From Ceratothoa steindachneri (lineage: Eukaryota > Arthropoda > Malacostraca > Isopoda > Cymothoidae): a stretch of DNA of 64,000 bases. Where the stretch lies: assembly GCA_963969495.1 (NCBI GenBank), contig OZ018321.1:135719315-135783314 (forward strand), read 5' to 3'. Position 1 is the first letter of the stretch. The number at the start of each line of letters is the position of its first letter. The notes under the pieces are model-generated. The model did not search any database and had not been told where the DNA came from. It saw nothing but the letters and a program-made list of their open reading frames with translations. Position numbers and translations under genes: made by a program. Below, in pieces: positions 46,465-57,489 of this stretch.

Positions 46465-47550
46465 TCAAATTCGTGGATGAAGAATTTATTTATCTTAAAA
46501 CTTTAAACACCCTCTTTCACCCTTTGTTGAGTCTATCCAAGCGTGAAAAAAGATGGTGGGAGATATTAAAAGAGCTGTAAATGACGACCCATGAAAAAGC
46601 ACCAGTTTCTCCTAAATCTCTGTGGTTGGCAGGGCACGTTACTACTCCTCTAGATTTCAGTTGTAGCAGAGACTTCGCCCCTGTCACACCATCCACCCTC
46701 TTGCGGGGATGAGGCCTACCAAATTGAGTTTTCAATTTTTTCAAATAGGCTTGTACGATTCATTAGAGTTTGACTCGACTCTCATCTAAATATCTGTTAT
46801 ATATAATATCTGTGAATCTGGGCCAATCTCTGTTAATATGTTATCTCTAAATATCTATCTGTTATATACGAGTATTTTGTCGTAAAATATTTTTAGTTTT
46901 TGTTTATATCTATTGAATGTTGTTTTCTCGTCTTGCCATCTCATTTCTTTCTCCAACACTGTCTGTGTATATACATTGAGTCTTGAAAACATTCCCCCCA
47001 AAATGTTAATTAAAAATGAGAGAAATTACTACAAATGACGTTTTGTTTTAAAGGGCAGACCTAATGGAGCCCCCATTTGAGTGAGAAATGATTATAGATA
47101 TACCAACCACCCTTGCGCATAACAATCAACAGTTTCCGTGGAACCATTAGAAAACAATTTAAACTCTAAAACCTCCTTTTTCTACTATTTTAACCGATGG
47201 TTTTAAGTGGAAAGGTATTTCTGCTTGATAGGTGCTGGAGCCATTGGTTTCAGATCAACTAGAAATATAAAGTGGATATTTCGATTGAAATTTGAAACAA
47301 TTTGGTTCATGATTTTGAATCATTCATGCAGAAAATTGGTATTGGAAGCGAAACGAGAGTTTATCAATAAGATAAGAAGGAGAAATAGGATTTAAATCAA
47401 GAAAAGCAAGAAGAAAGATACGACCGATTTAAAGCGAAAGAAGAACGGTCTTGATAAGATTGGAAGAACTGCGGCAAACAGCTTATAAGCTTCTAATTCT
47501 GAGGGCAATTAAATTTTATAAATTTTAGGAATCTTTGAAAATACCCCCGT
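46465..47550. other. no gene recognised
   Basis: Short frames only (46744-46517 minus; 47207-47395 plus) without motifs. Confidence 0.4.
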
Positions 47551-47555
47551 ACTCA

Positions 47556-47628
<73 letters not shown>
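47556..47628. repeat. (TA)n microsatellite at the end of the inverted Penelope copy
   Basis: About 70 bases of TA with one acat interruption, next to the 3' end of the minus-strand Penelope-like copy. Confidence 0.95.
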
Positions 47629-47630
<2 letters not shown>

Positions 47631-47636
47631 GTAAAT

Positions 47637-48420
47637 CACTAGAGATATGACGTGAATAAGTATAAATATTTGGTTGTAGCACGTAGGGAAAAAGAAAGAT
47701 TGATTCGGAGCTAGTATTTTCGTTATCTTAATAACCTTTTCAAACTCACAATGGCTTATGAAATAAAGAGACACTGTATTTATACAAAGAAATGTTTTCT
47801 CTATAAGATCAGATGGTTAGATTTTTTATGACCTCTGATAAGTTTGATTTGAGGAAGAAAGATAGGAATGGATGTAAAGAAAACAAACCGGTGCTAATAT
47901 TTACATTTCTCTCCTTTGTGCTGGAGATTAGGAACGATTTAAGGATATTTCTGCTATTAAAATCATTTATATTCACCATTGTATCTGTCTTTCCCCAGTT
48001 AATCTGGTGACCACTCTTAAGCTTGTGGACGGCCAAAGCATTAATTCAATATCCCTTAGATACTGCATTTTAATGTTGCTTAATTCTTACAGAGATATTT
48101 TTAGAAGTTTGACCTACATAGAATAGATTAAGATCCAAACAAGGTATACTATATATTACATTATTATTTTTCTTTTAGCTGTGTTTCATTATCATATTTT
48201 TTAATGAAGTAACGGGCAGTAACGATTTGGGAATCACATGCTCCTCTAAACACTGATGTAGAAATTTTCGTCGAAGTCTTGTAGAATGGGCTTTCACTAA
48301 GGATTTCGAAAAGTCCACATAGAGATGAGCGAGATAAGGGAACAGGAGGTCCGGTTGAGGAATGAAAGTGAACATCCTTTTAGTCAGTTCAGTATCCCCT
48401 CTTTAAACAAACATCTGGAA
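47637..48420 (-). pseudogene. Penelope-like element, 3' fragment in inverted orientation
   Basis: On the minus strand, 48036-47809 encodes MAVHKLKSGHQINWGKTDTM, DFNSRNILKSFLISSTKERN and LFSLHPF. This is nearly the same protein as 50472-50699 on the plus strand, the C-terminal part of the GIY-YIG endonuclease region. The following ~170 bases of 3' noncoding DNA also match the plus copy (for example gttattaagataacgaaaata). Above ~48190 it diverges from the plus copy and is unexplained. This fragment and the plus-strand element lie head to head with a junction near 48420. Confidence 0.8.
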
Positions 48421-49549
48421 GCCATAAAAATAAATTAATTTTTACAGTTTAAAAAGTTTCGTAATGTGAAATATAAATCCATACCTGATGTACCAAGGAG
48501 CTGGAAAACACCGTTGTTAGATGCCATCTACAATAAGCTCAGAAGAAATCTACATAATCTAAGCATCCACCTAACGGAAAAATTAAACCGCCTTATAAGT
48601 GATAGTAAATGGAACAAGAAATATCAATAAAACTGTGTTGTGAATTTATCGGATTAGCCACTATCGACCGATGTGAAACGTTCCTTAGGATATGGACTCT
48701 CGTTCTCAAATAAACAAAAACCTGAAAGTGTAGATATTTCCGCTGCCTTTGCTAGATTAGAAAGAAATATGAACATATTACAAAACCATGAAGTCATAGC
48801 AAAAGGAATTGTTTATTCAGTAGTGAATAATATGAATAAGCGTTTGCATAAATTTTCAAAAAGATTTAAAGTAGCCCATAAATCATTAAAAAAGACAAGG
48901 ATTTGCACATTACAAAAGCTGATAAATCCAACATGTTTGTAATAATGAATAAAACATTGTATTTAGAAAAAATGGCCACTTTGTTATCTGATATTACTAC
49001 TACATACGCACCGTTAAGAAGCGATCCCTTAGATGATGTAATTTAGAATTTTAATAGAGACAAAAAATATTTTAAAAAAACACAAATCAACTATTCGTTT
49101 AGTCTCTTCTAGTGGTCCATCATTACCTTATTTGTATGGTCTAATAAAAACTGATAAGCCAGGCAATCCAATAATACCAATCATCAGTGCAACTGGTTCA
49201 ATCCAATATAAATATTTATTAAATTTACTTTTTCCAATCTTAAGATGCATATCACCTTCACCTAAAAAGAAATCAGTTAATCTTTGCAATAAGTTAGACA
49301 ATATGAATGTAACATCCGACATGAGATTAGTTAGTTTTGATGTTACCTCATTATTCACTAAAGTACCTGCTGATGCCTTTTTGGATTTCCTAGCTGGTAT
49401 TCTGAATTCATATGATTTGCCTTCACCGTCCAACTAGATTATTCCGCTCATTTCTTTATGCATTAAAAAATTTAAATTTAGTTTCCATGACAATTTGTAC
49501 AAATAAGTGTTTGGCATGGCTATGGGTAATCCCTTATGTCCCTTATTGT

Positions 49550-49554
<5 letters not shown>

Positions 49555-49592
<38 letters not shown>
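49555..49592. repeat. (TA)n at the left side of the hairpin MITE
   Basis: About 38 bases of TA, ending at the MITE's target TA. A shorter TA run lies on the right side (49721-49736). Confidence 0.9.
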
Positions 49593-49593
<1 letters not shown>

Positions 49594-49596
<3 letters not shown>

Positions 49597-49720
49597 GGTG
49601 TCCACAAAGTCTGGGTACATAGAAATTTTAATATTTATGTATTTATGTTATTTAAGTTAAAATAACATAAATTTATAAAATATTAAAATTCCTATGTACC
49701 CAGACTTTGTGGACACCCTG
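49594..49720. mobile_element. 127 bp hairpin MITE, Tc1/mariner-type
   Basis: The left end CAGGGTGTCCACAAAGTC and the right end GACTTTGTGGACACCCTG are exact inverted repeats. Pairing continues inward through tgggtacatag(g)aattttaatattt with one or two mismatches, to near the centre. TA flanks each side (49592-49593, 49721-49722). The CAGGGTG...AAAGTC end pattern resembles that of the 36630-37126 element. It has no coding capacity. Confidence 0.92.
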
Positions 49721-50055
49721 TATATATATATATATAATATTTTGAAACGAGGTTGATTTCACATGTTTGTCCACTCAAATTGTTTGGTACCGCTATGTAG
49801 ACGATGTCCTGGGAATTCTAAAGGAAGATTTTGACCTCGATGGTTTTATTTTATTTATTAATTCATTAGTTCCGTCAATTAAATTTACTTTAGAAAAAGA
49901 AGAAAATAATAGTCTTCCTTTCCTAGATGTTTTAATAATTAAAAAAAACAGACAGGTTAAAGTTTTCTATTTTCAGGAAACCGACAAATAATTGAACCTA
50001 TGTCCGTTTTTATTCAGGTGAATCTAAAAATATTCAAAATTATTTATTTTCTTCT

Positions 50056-50700
50056 ATGTATCTTAGGGCACTCAAAATATGTAGTCCTGACTATATAGAC
50101 CAAGAATTCACAAAAATTGAAGAGATTACCTTCACTCTGTGTTACCCGAAATATCTTTGGAAAACTGAATATATAAAGCTAAAAAAACCTTCTATAACCG
50201 CATGTTATGAAAAATCAAACTTTTGCGTAACATATCACTTTTACCTTACTATGATAATTTCTTTTATCTAGTACAATGTTAAAACAACTTGATATACAAG
50301 GAACTTTCAAAACAATTATACATTAAAAAATATGTTAATGAAACATAGCTCAAGGAACGATAATAATGTAATATATAGTATACCTTGCTTGGATCGTAAT
50401 TTATTCTATGTAGGTCAAACTTCTAAAAATATCTCTGTAAGACTTAACAACATCAAAATACAAATAATGCTTTGGCTGTCCCCAAGCTTAAGAGGGGTCA
50501 CCAGATTAACTGGTCAAAAGCAGATACCATGGTGAATATAAATGATTTTATTAACAGAAATATCCTTAAATCGTTCCTAATCTCCAGCACAAAGGAGAGA
50601 AATGTAAATATTAGCTCCGGTTTGTTTTCTTTAGATCCATTTCAATCTTTCTTCCTCAAATCAAACTTACCAGACGTCATAAAAAATCTGACCATCTGAT
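50056..50700 (+). pseudogene. Penelope-like linker and GIY-YIG endonuclease
   Basis: LRALKICSPDYIDQEFTKIE (~50060) is the conserved PLE segment after RT. The endonuclease is read as VIYSIPCLDRNLFYVGQTSKNISVRL (~50355-50440), in which the YSI...YVG pair corresponds to the GIY-YIG motif. After a frameshift near 50470 it continues VPKLKRGHQINWSKADTM. The enzyme would nick the target DNA. Stops and frameshifts make it inactive. Confidence 0.85.
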
Positions 50701-50833
50701 TTTATAGGAAAAACATTGATTTGTATAAATACAGTGTGTCTCTATTTCCTAAGCTATTGTGAGTTTTAAAAGGTTATTAAGATAACGAAAATACTAGCTC
50801 CAATCAATCTTTCCTTTTTCCTACTTGGTACAA

Positions 50834-50837
<4 letters not shown>

Positions 50838-50889
<52 letters not shown>
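50838..50889. repeat. (TA)n at the 3' end of the Penelope-like element
   Basis: About 52 bases of TA directly after the element's 3' noncoding region and before the next transposon remnant. Confidence 0.95.
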
Positions 50890-50893
<4 letters not shown>

Positions 50894-50959
50894 ACTGTTT
50901 GAAAAAAGAAGGTAGATATCAATGAACGACATTTATATACCTATTTCCTCGGTAAGTAA

Positions 50960-51470
50960 TTAACTAAGGAACTTACCAAGATGTTTTACTTGTAATATCC
51001 AAAAAGAATTTCCTCGTGATTGATGCACAATTGCAGCCAAAGAGGCACGGAGTGGCATAAACGCTTACAGGGTTAGATTTCTCTTTCTTTAAACTTTGCT
51101 GTAAGTTGAGTCTTCAATTCCTGAATGATACGAGCCTTTTCACGATAAACAAAGTCTTTCATGAGCGCTTCAAAGACAAAAATCTTGAGGTGGAATGATC
51201 TGGGAGTGTGCCATCCATTCGATCGGACCGCTGTGGCCGATCCACTTTCTGGAAAAGATTTCATTAATCTATTGATGAACAAAACGTCCATAATGAGGGG
51301 TACGTCTATTTTTCTGGAAATAACAGGCTTGACCTTATACCCTGGGTGCAAAGGCGACTTTTAGTATAACCACGTAATTTTATGCAGTGACAGCTCCTTT
51401 TTAAAAAATGGGGCTGTAAATATCCATTATGGACACATGCCTTATCTGACCTCGAGATGTTCTTTCGCAA
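50960..51470 (-). pseudogene. IS630/Tc1/mariner transposase C-terminus, same family as at 18.6 kb
   Basis: Minus-strand frames give IYSPIF, then GAVTA (~51420-51390), PHYGRFVHQ (~51300), INEIF, KWIGHSGPIEWMAHS (~51245), and LMKDFVYREKARIIQELKTQL (~51155). The end reads LCHSVPLWLQLCINHEE (~51040). The order QDGAPPH / FP..WIG..GPIEWPPRSPDL / LKDxVY / LK..I / RL..CI is that of the mariner-like family recognised at 18610-19410. Two frameshifts and at least one stop are present. The catalytic Asp of the SPDL block reads as Ile. The N-terminus is absent. Confidence 0.8.
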
Positions 51471-51479
51471 TGTCCTTTA

Positions 51480-52145
51480 CTTCAAGTTTAGCTAGAAGCA
51501 ATTTTAGCAACCATCATCACCAATAAATCCAAAAAGCAAAAAAGGTAGAATTTAGGAGCCACTACCATTAAATTGAAATTGTAAAAAAATAGGTAATTTA
51601 ACCAGCCCCCATTACATAAACATTCAATAGCAGGGTAATTTATGTTATTTTAAAGCACCATAAATTATATTCATTCCGTTCCATTTCCATTATTTAAATA
51701 ATTATATTTAATTAATTTGGAAAATATTAAAAGGATTATTCAAATACGTCGGCGAAATCCCTTCGATATTAATTTCCAGGCATTTTTTTGAAAAAATTAT
51801 TAAAAAGTCTTAGGAATTTAATTTCACTACGAAGAGTCGGAGTGGGGGAGCATTTCACATTTTTTTCTTGAACAATAAGTTTTTAGGGTCTATTTGAGTG
51901 CAGGGTAGAGGGATTATCTTCAATCTATTTTCCTCAGGGAAGTGTGTATATAAAAACCCCTTTGTCAAGTTCCGGTGTGAAGGAAGAGTGATATGTTGTG
52001 TAAGCCTCATACCTTCACATTGGCGACTGCTCACAACGAGCGCTGTATTTTTTTTCCCCCATTCTTGACAACAATCATAAATTATGTATAACTTTTTAGG
52101 GAGAGCCCGCTCGCATATATGAGTACGCGTTCTCAGCAGTGTCAA
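51480..52145. other. no gene recognised
   Basis: AT-rich; the minus-strand frame 52145-51855 shows no motif. Confidence 0.4.
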
Positions 52146-52149
52146 GTTT

Positions 52150-52690
52150 GTCCGCTTGGTGGCGTAAGTGTTTTTGTACGCATGTTAGTGATGGTTTCTC
52201 TTTTTAGCGGCTGGTGTGTTTCGTTCGCTTGGTAGCGGAGGTGATTTTTTGTACTCTTATTGTTTATGGTTTGTCTTTTTGACGGCTGGCGTGTTTTGTT
52301 CGCATGGTAGCAGAGGCGTTTATTTTATTCTTGTTGGTGATGGTTTGTCCTTTTGACGGCTAGCGTGTTTTATTTGCTTGGTAGCGGAGATGTTATTTGT
52401 ACTCTTGTTGGTGGTGGTTTGTTTTTTTGACGGCAGGCGTTTTTATTCGCTTGGTAGCGAAGGTGTATTTTGTAGTATTGTTGGTGATGATTTGTTTTTT
52501 TGATGGCTGTCGTGTTTTTTTTGCATAATAGTGGAGGGGTTTTTGCCCGCTTGGTAGTGTGTTTTATCCGCTATAGACGTAGGTGTTTTTACTATTTAAG
52601 GTTTAAGCGGTTTGTCCAGCTGCTTGATGGCTGAGGTAAGTTGTCTGCTTGGTAGCAGAGGTGATTCATCTTCTTGGCGGCGGAAACGTT
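52150..52690 (+). repeat. ~74 bp minisatellite
   Basis: The phrase gcttggtagcggaggtg recurs at about 52154, 52227, 52302, 52376, 52449 and 52523, with spacings of 73-75 bases. Each unit also has (g)gtgatggtttgt and ttttgacggctggcgtg. Beyond 52540 the units become shorter and irregular and continue to about 52690. The array is G/T-rich on the plus strand. Confidence 0.88.
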
Positions 52691-52699
52691 TCGGACCGC

Positions 52700-53120
52700 A
52701 AAGAGTTGTTTATGGCCATGGGTGAGAGTGTAAATGGCATGGAATAATTCACTACGAAAAGCCAATTTTCCCACTGGATCTCAAACTCATATAAAATAGT
52801 ACATTCACTGGACAAGTTCCCGAATTTTTTCTCTCTCCTAATTTGGCACTTACCCAATTCACATCGACGAAAACATTCCTCATCTCACTTTCTTCCAAGA
52901 CCCAGTTTACCAACTCTATGTCACGAACCCCCCAAAGTCTATCTCTGATCACTTTATTATTCTACTTTCTCAAACCAACCTCCGCAATGGTCCTGTCGCA
53001 CGCTCACACCACCGTAGAGTCTTCTCATTAGCCCTCGACTGATGTTTCGGGATCTCACATTACTTCTCCAGGATAGCACCATTGCATTTACCTCCTTTGA
53101 CCTCAACCTATCCCTCCTCT
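52700..53120. other. no gene recognised
   Basis: Overlapping minus-strand frames (52592-52952) share no recognisable domain. This may be upstream non-LTR sequence belonging to the tail at 53125. Confidence 0.35.
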
Positions 53121-53124
53121 CACC

Positions 53125-53466
53125 CTTCTAATATTTAAATTCCTAAACATCACAACACCCCGTTACCTCTCCTCCCCACTGGATGTGTCCCCAAAACACA
53201 AAGCCCTTCGCTCGGAATGTCCCTTACTGCTTTCGGTTTCTCGCAATCGTCTCTGCCTCATTAGTGATGGCGCCTTTTCTGTAGCTGCTCCTAAGCTGTG
53301 GAATGGTCTGCCTCCTGCCCTACGAACCTCTTCCTCGTCTGGCGCTTTTAGGCGTGCTCTGAAAACACATCTCTTCTATCAGGCCTTTTCCTGGTTAATG
53401 GACGGGAGCCCTGCGGAGGCTTCAAGGTATTGAAGGGCTTTAAATAAAACCTCTTTTATTATTATG
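53125..53466 (+). pseudogene. CR1/L2-like non-LTR 3' tail, copy 2
   Basis: The frame 53185-53433 reads ISDGAFSVAAPKLWNGLPPALRTSSSSG, then AFRRALKTHLFYQAF, the conserved C-terminal block of CR1/L2-type reverse transcriptase proteins. It ends in a short ATT repeat near 53455. It is better preserved than the 46 kb copy and in the same orientation. The catalytic RT domain is not present (5' truncation). Confidence 0.75.
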
Positions 53467-53469
53467 TTA

Positions 53470-54337
53470 CCTTCACTTACTCTTTTGGTTTGTGAATAGG
53501 CTACGTGACTGCCCTTTTTGGTCTGCATCGGCTCCGTAGTTTAAAGGAGAATGGTGATAGCAACCAACAAAAACTTGTGCTTTCTCTCGGGTCCTCTTTT
53601 ACACTTTTTTAAAATCACTCACTATCTTTTCCGGGCCGGCATAGAACACATAAAGTGCGAAAAGTGTTAAAATAACACCCCGCGGACCCGCATTATTTGA
53701 TGTAGCGCAATGAGCAAAGGCACTAAGTTAGACGTTTCTCTCCAAGGGAAGCGCGTATAGGGTGATAAAGTCCATTGCCTCGAAAGGGATCCTTCCTCTG
53801 AGATGTGCCACCGTTTTATGATCGTTGTTAATCACAGTCCACATTTCTCTCTCGCAATAAAATCATGTCGAACTCTTTCCCTACAGAAACTAATACTTTC
53901 ATACAGAAACATGGACGTGCAAAACACACTCGGCACTTGCGTACTTAACGTCCAAAGGCGGTTAGAGGAGAATTTCTTAATAAATGTAGCTAAATAAAAC
54001 TACATAATATAAAAAAAACTTGATTTTTTTTCTTTCGCTTTCTATTTATTGTGTTGCTTTCACATTTTAAAAGAAATTTCGCGCTAAATAAAGCATCAAA
54101 TCTTGCTTCGAGCACCAAATAGTCTCCTCTTTACACTAATCGGGCACTCTAACTTCCTTGCACTTTCAGTTACCCTAACTACTCCACTTTTAGATTCTCT
54201 CAATACAAATCTTTACCAAAGATGCCCTCGTTGCTTGTCGCTTCTTAGTTTTACGTAAATAACCACTATTATGAATATTAATATAATCCACAAAGAGCTG
54301 TAACCAGCTAACATACAGTTGCTCTACAATTAATTAC

Positions 54338-54383
<46 letters not shown>

Positions 54384-55350
54384 AAACTATAAACTGTTTT
54401 TTTTGTATGTAATGATAATTTACAACAGTTTGCACTATCTTACATAAAAGGCGTTTTGTCTTAATGCTGCCTTCCCTTAACTTTACTACTTAACACACCC
54501 TGCAACCATCCTGAAAAACTCATGCCCTAGTTGGTTGTCGCTTCTTAGAAAATAAGGAAATCGTGCCTCGTGAATGCCGCAAAAATCACCCAAAATATAT
54601 TCCAACAAACTCCTACTAAAGCTTAATTGGTGGAAATGACTTAAATACGAGAACATCACCGCCTTCGTTTTACATCGTCTCCAGTAAAGACATTACATGT
54701 AATTCTTAGCAAAATGTGTTGAATGCGGGATTGGCACCAACGGAACAGCTAGAAATTAGTACTAAGTAGTTATTCTAAATTCAAGTGCTTAAAGTCCAAG
54801 CTCTTATTTTTTTGTAGAAATCTCTCCTTATATTGAATTAAAGTACTCATTCTCAGCTTCATGTAACTTGCATGTGAATGTGTATGCAAACGTGTATGTA
54901 AATATGTTTTTCATATTTTTTTGTATATCCATATTTAATAGAAATGGACCTTTGGACATTTTGTCCTGCCAAAACTGATCAACCAGACGATATGGGTGAT
55001 CGATCGACTTTTCGCGATTCATAATAAGATCTTTCTCGACGATTCTTATTCAGCCAGGCAATCATCCCAAGACCCCAAGAGACTAATTACTTCCCTGTTC
55101 CATTGCCACTCACTCAGAATGTACAATCCTTCAACATTAAACAATTGGGATCAACATTACTATACCATTAATACAACTCACTTTCAGAAGTTAATCATTC
55201 ACGTCAATTGTCTCAAACACTCCTTCTGTGTGAAAATTAATATTAAATGCATCTGAAAAGCAACTCTATGAAGAATCCTATACATTCATCATCACCATTA
55301 CTACAATTGGCTTTCTTTAAGTTGGAGTATATTGTGTAAGATAGAATAAA
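53470..55350. other. AT-rich stretch with one TA array, no gene recognised
   Basis: A TA array lies at 54341-54380. A ~27 base phrase (atgccctMgttgSttgtcgcttcttag) occurs at about 54221 and 54522. No coding motif was seen. Confidence 0.4.
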
Positions 55351-55357
55351 GTCAAAC

Positions 55358-55790
55358 CAGGCGCAGATCCAGGGGGAGAAGGGGCTGAAGCCCCCAAATT
55401 TCAGACTTGTTTATGTATATATTTATTTTTTTAAGCATACTTGTAATGTGCTATTAGGAAAGAGTTATGTAATAATATAGAATATATATAAAATATTTAA
55501 CCATTGGGATCGAATGTACCATATAATACATGTCGAAAATTCAGGTAATCTCAGAAAATGATAATTAAATTCAGTATTATACCTTGGCTGACGTCCCAAA
55601 ACTACAATTCATAATTTTATGATGTGTGGAAAAAAATGGGATTTGGGGGAGTTAGTGCTCACTCATGTGTGAAATACAAATATTAATTAGCAATGCTGTG
55701 TAAGATAATCATTATTAATCATAAATGCCTTTTTCCTGGTAGACCCTCAACCCCGCCTACACACAATTTTTTTGCTTGGATCCACCACTG
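55358..55790. mobile_element. hAT-type MITE
   Basis: The left end is CAGGCGCAGATCCAGGGGG and the right end, on the minus strand, is CAGTGGTGGATCCAAGC. These are imperfect inverted repeats of the CAGNGGNGGATCCA type seen in hAT elements. The flanking 8-mers are AGTCAAAC (55350-55357) and AGTGAAAC (55791-55798), 7 of 8 equal, matching the 8 bp target duplication of hAT. A ggggctgaagcccc hairpin lies near the left end. No coding region in 433 bp. Confidence 0.8.
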
Positions 55791-55799
55791 AGTGAAACA

Positions 55800-56680
55800 G
55801 ATATGAGATAAAAGTTGGAATTAACACAAAATTCAATATTAAAAAGAGAAAAAGTAAATTTATGGGTGAGTGAGAATATAATTAAATGAATTTGCTACAA
55901 AACGGCGAAAATATATGTTAAACCGACTGCGAAACGCTGTCAAAATCCGATTAATAAAGGGAGTGGATGTTTTGAAAGATACCTAGAATTGAATAAGGGT
56001 GTGTGTGTGTTAATGTATGTGTATATAGATGTGCGGCTGAAAGGAAACCATCGCAAAGATTTGCAGGGGATTTTCTAGGGTAGTAAAAGGTGAAGATTAC
56101 GGGAAGTTGCGTAATAACCTGGTTGCTTGCAGCACAATTAATCTTTAATGGTTTCCCAGTTTATTTACATCTGTCAAATTTACACTTCTCGTAACTTCGC
56201 CACTTTATTTATGACCTACTGTTAAAAAATTTAAAGTAGAGATTCTTCCATTAATATTCATTTAGCTTCTAAATAAAAATACAAAGATGAGGAAAAGTCA
56301 AGATTCTCGGTTCTGTTACACTCGGTTCTGTTTACATGTGTGATAGAAAATGTTCCGCCAAACAAACTTAAAGTTTTACTTTTCCATTTTCTGACCGCTT
56401 ATTGCAATCATCTCTCAGGTTTTCAGTAAAACGTCGACTTTATTTCAGAAACCGATTCCGCCTCTATATTACTTAAATTCATCTCCCTGGATTTGCGCAC
56501 GGGCAGTGAAAATCCAATTTAGCCGTATTCAGTAATACTTCCTATATGATGTGATGTAAAGTTTTCTCCTTTATTCAAGAAATTTAATTTCATATGGATA
56601 TGAGCGTGCGCTGGCAGTTCAGCTCAAGACAATTCAGTGCTTTCAAATCAGCGCATGAAAATTCAACGCGTGTCAATTGA
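55800..56680. other. no gene recognised
   Basis: AT-rich with a short (GT)n run near 56001-56012. No recognised motif. Confidence 0.4.
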
Positions 56681-56689
56681 TCCAAAGAG

Positions 56690-56714
56690 ATAGGTTAGGT
56701 TATGTTAGGTTAGT
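56690..56714 (+). repeat. interstitial TTAGG-like telomeric motif
   Basis: The sequence reads ataggttaggttatgttaggttag, that is, several TTAGG units with one interruption. TTAGG is the ancestral arthropod telomere repeat. The stretch is short and could be coincidental. Confidence 0.45.
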
Positions 56715-56759
56715 TACTTTCTGCGTCCAATGCTCCCTATTTTAAAGATAGTTTAGGTG

Positions 56760-57262
56760 TCCCAGCAGTGTGTATTCCACCTTTGAAGATGATATTATTG
56801 AAGTATTTGAATCCATACAAGAAGAGTAAATGCCGCGTGAACTGGAAGAATTATTGAACTATTTTGAAGGTAGTTGGATTGGTTGCCTGTTCCGGCGGGG
56901 TAGAAGAGACCATCTCTTTAAATCAGCAGTATGGAGTATCTTTGATCTTGTTCAAGGAGATTTATCGAAAACAAAGAATTCTTTAGAAGAGTGGCACCGC
57001 GCCATACGTGTCATTTGGTTATAACCATCCAACGCTTTATAAATTTATAGAATTTCTTAGATTCGAGCAGGATCATATGGAAGAGAAGATTTTAAGGCTC
57101 GGAGCAGGACACAAAGATGATGATATAAATTTCAAATATAAAAGATCATATTTAGCTATAAAGAAAATAGTTGGAAAGATAACTTCTAAACTACCCTTAT
57201 ATATAATAACATGCAGGGATGAAAAAGAAATAAGCCGGGTTATTCATATTTATTTGCAATAA
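56760..57262 (+). pseudogene. MULE transposase C-terminus
   Basis: VYSTFEDDIIEVFESIQEE (~56770) is followed by a stop at 56827. Then come MPRELEELLNYFEGSWIGCL, RRGRRDHLFKSAVWSIFDLV and SLEEWHRAIRV (56830-57015). After a frameshift it continues SFGYNHPTLYKFIEFLRFEQ and MEEKILRLGAGH (57008-57140). The motif series YFExxxIG...WN.....TNNxxExWHxxF....HPxxxxFIxxLRxEQ is the C-terminal region of animal Mutator-like transposases, and the GxxH-type text supports it. The Glu in EEWHRA corresponds to the last catalytic position. The upstream catalytic Asp residues and zinc finger are not visible, so this is a truncated remnant. Confidence 0.78.
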
Positions 57263-57489
57263 GGCTTTTTTAAAAATGCTTTATCTAAGAATAAATAATA
57301 TACTCGTAAGTGCTAGTTCTACCACGGTCCAACCATTCACTTTCAAGCCTATATATCAAGTCAAACCAAAAGTAATGACTGACTTTTGGCTGTATATTAA
57401 AATGGAAAACTTATAACTATGGAAATATTCATTCATAACAATAATCATTATTTCTTTATAGAACCCCATTCCATCTGTCAACAAACTTA

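Larger units (their letters stand above)
48580..49991 (+). pseudogene. Penelope-like reverse transcriptase, split by a MITE
   Basis: The N-terminal block reads VVNLSD, then VKRSLGYGLSFSNKQ (~48640-48720), a PLE signature, followed by RLERNMNIL. The RT core begins YLYGLIKTDKPGNPI (~49130), then VSFDVTSLFTKVP with the first catalytic Asp (~49330). A text near 49515 (MAMGNP-like, read LAWLWVIPYVP after decay) precedes TA DNA and the MITE (49594-49720). The core resumes with WYRYVDDVLGILKEDF carrying the two catalytic Asp residues (~49785) and LEKEENNSLPFLDVLI (~49895). At least five frame breaks are present, so it is inactive. Confidence 0.88.
48430..50830 (+). mobile_element. Penelope-like retroelement (RT plus GIY-YIG), disrupted
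   Basis: From 5' to 3' come an N-terminal region, reverse transcriptase, a linker and a GIY-YIG endonuclease, followed by noncoding DNA and a TA array. This is the domain order of Penelope-like elements, which prime at DNA nicks and have neither LTR nor classic non-LTR structure. A hairpin MITE sits inside the RT. The 3' half is duplicated in inverse orientation upstream (47637-48190). Many frameshifts and stops. Confidence 0.85.

Noticed and set aside
52150..52690. CRISPR-like array of 74 bp units
   Set aside because: Units diverge along their whole length with no constant repeat and variable spacer pattern, and the DNA is eukaryotic.
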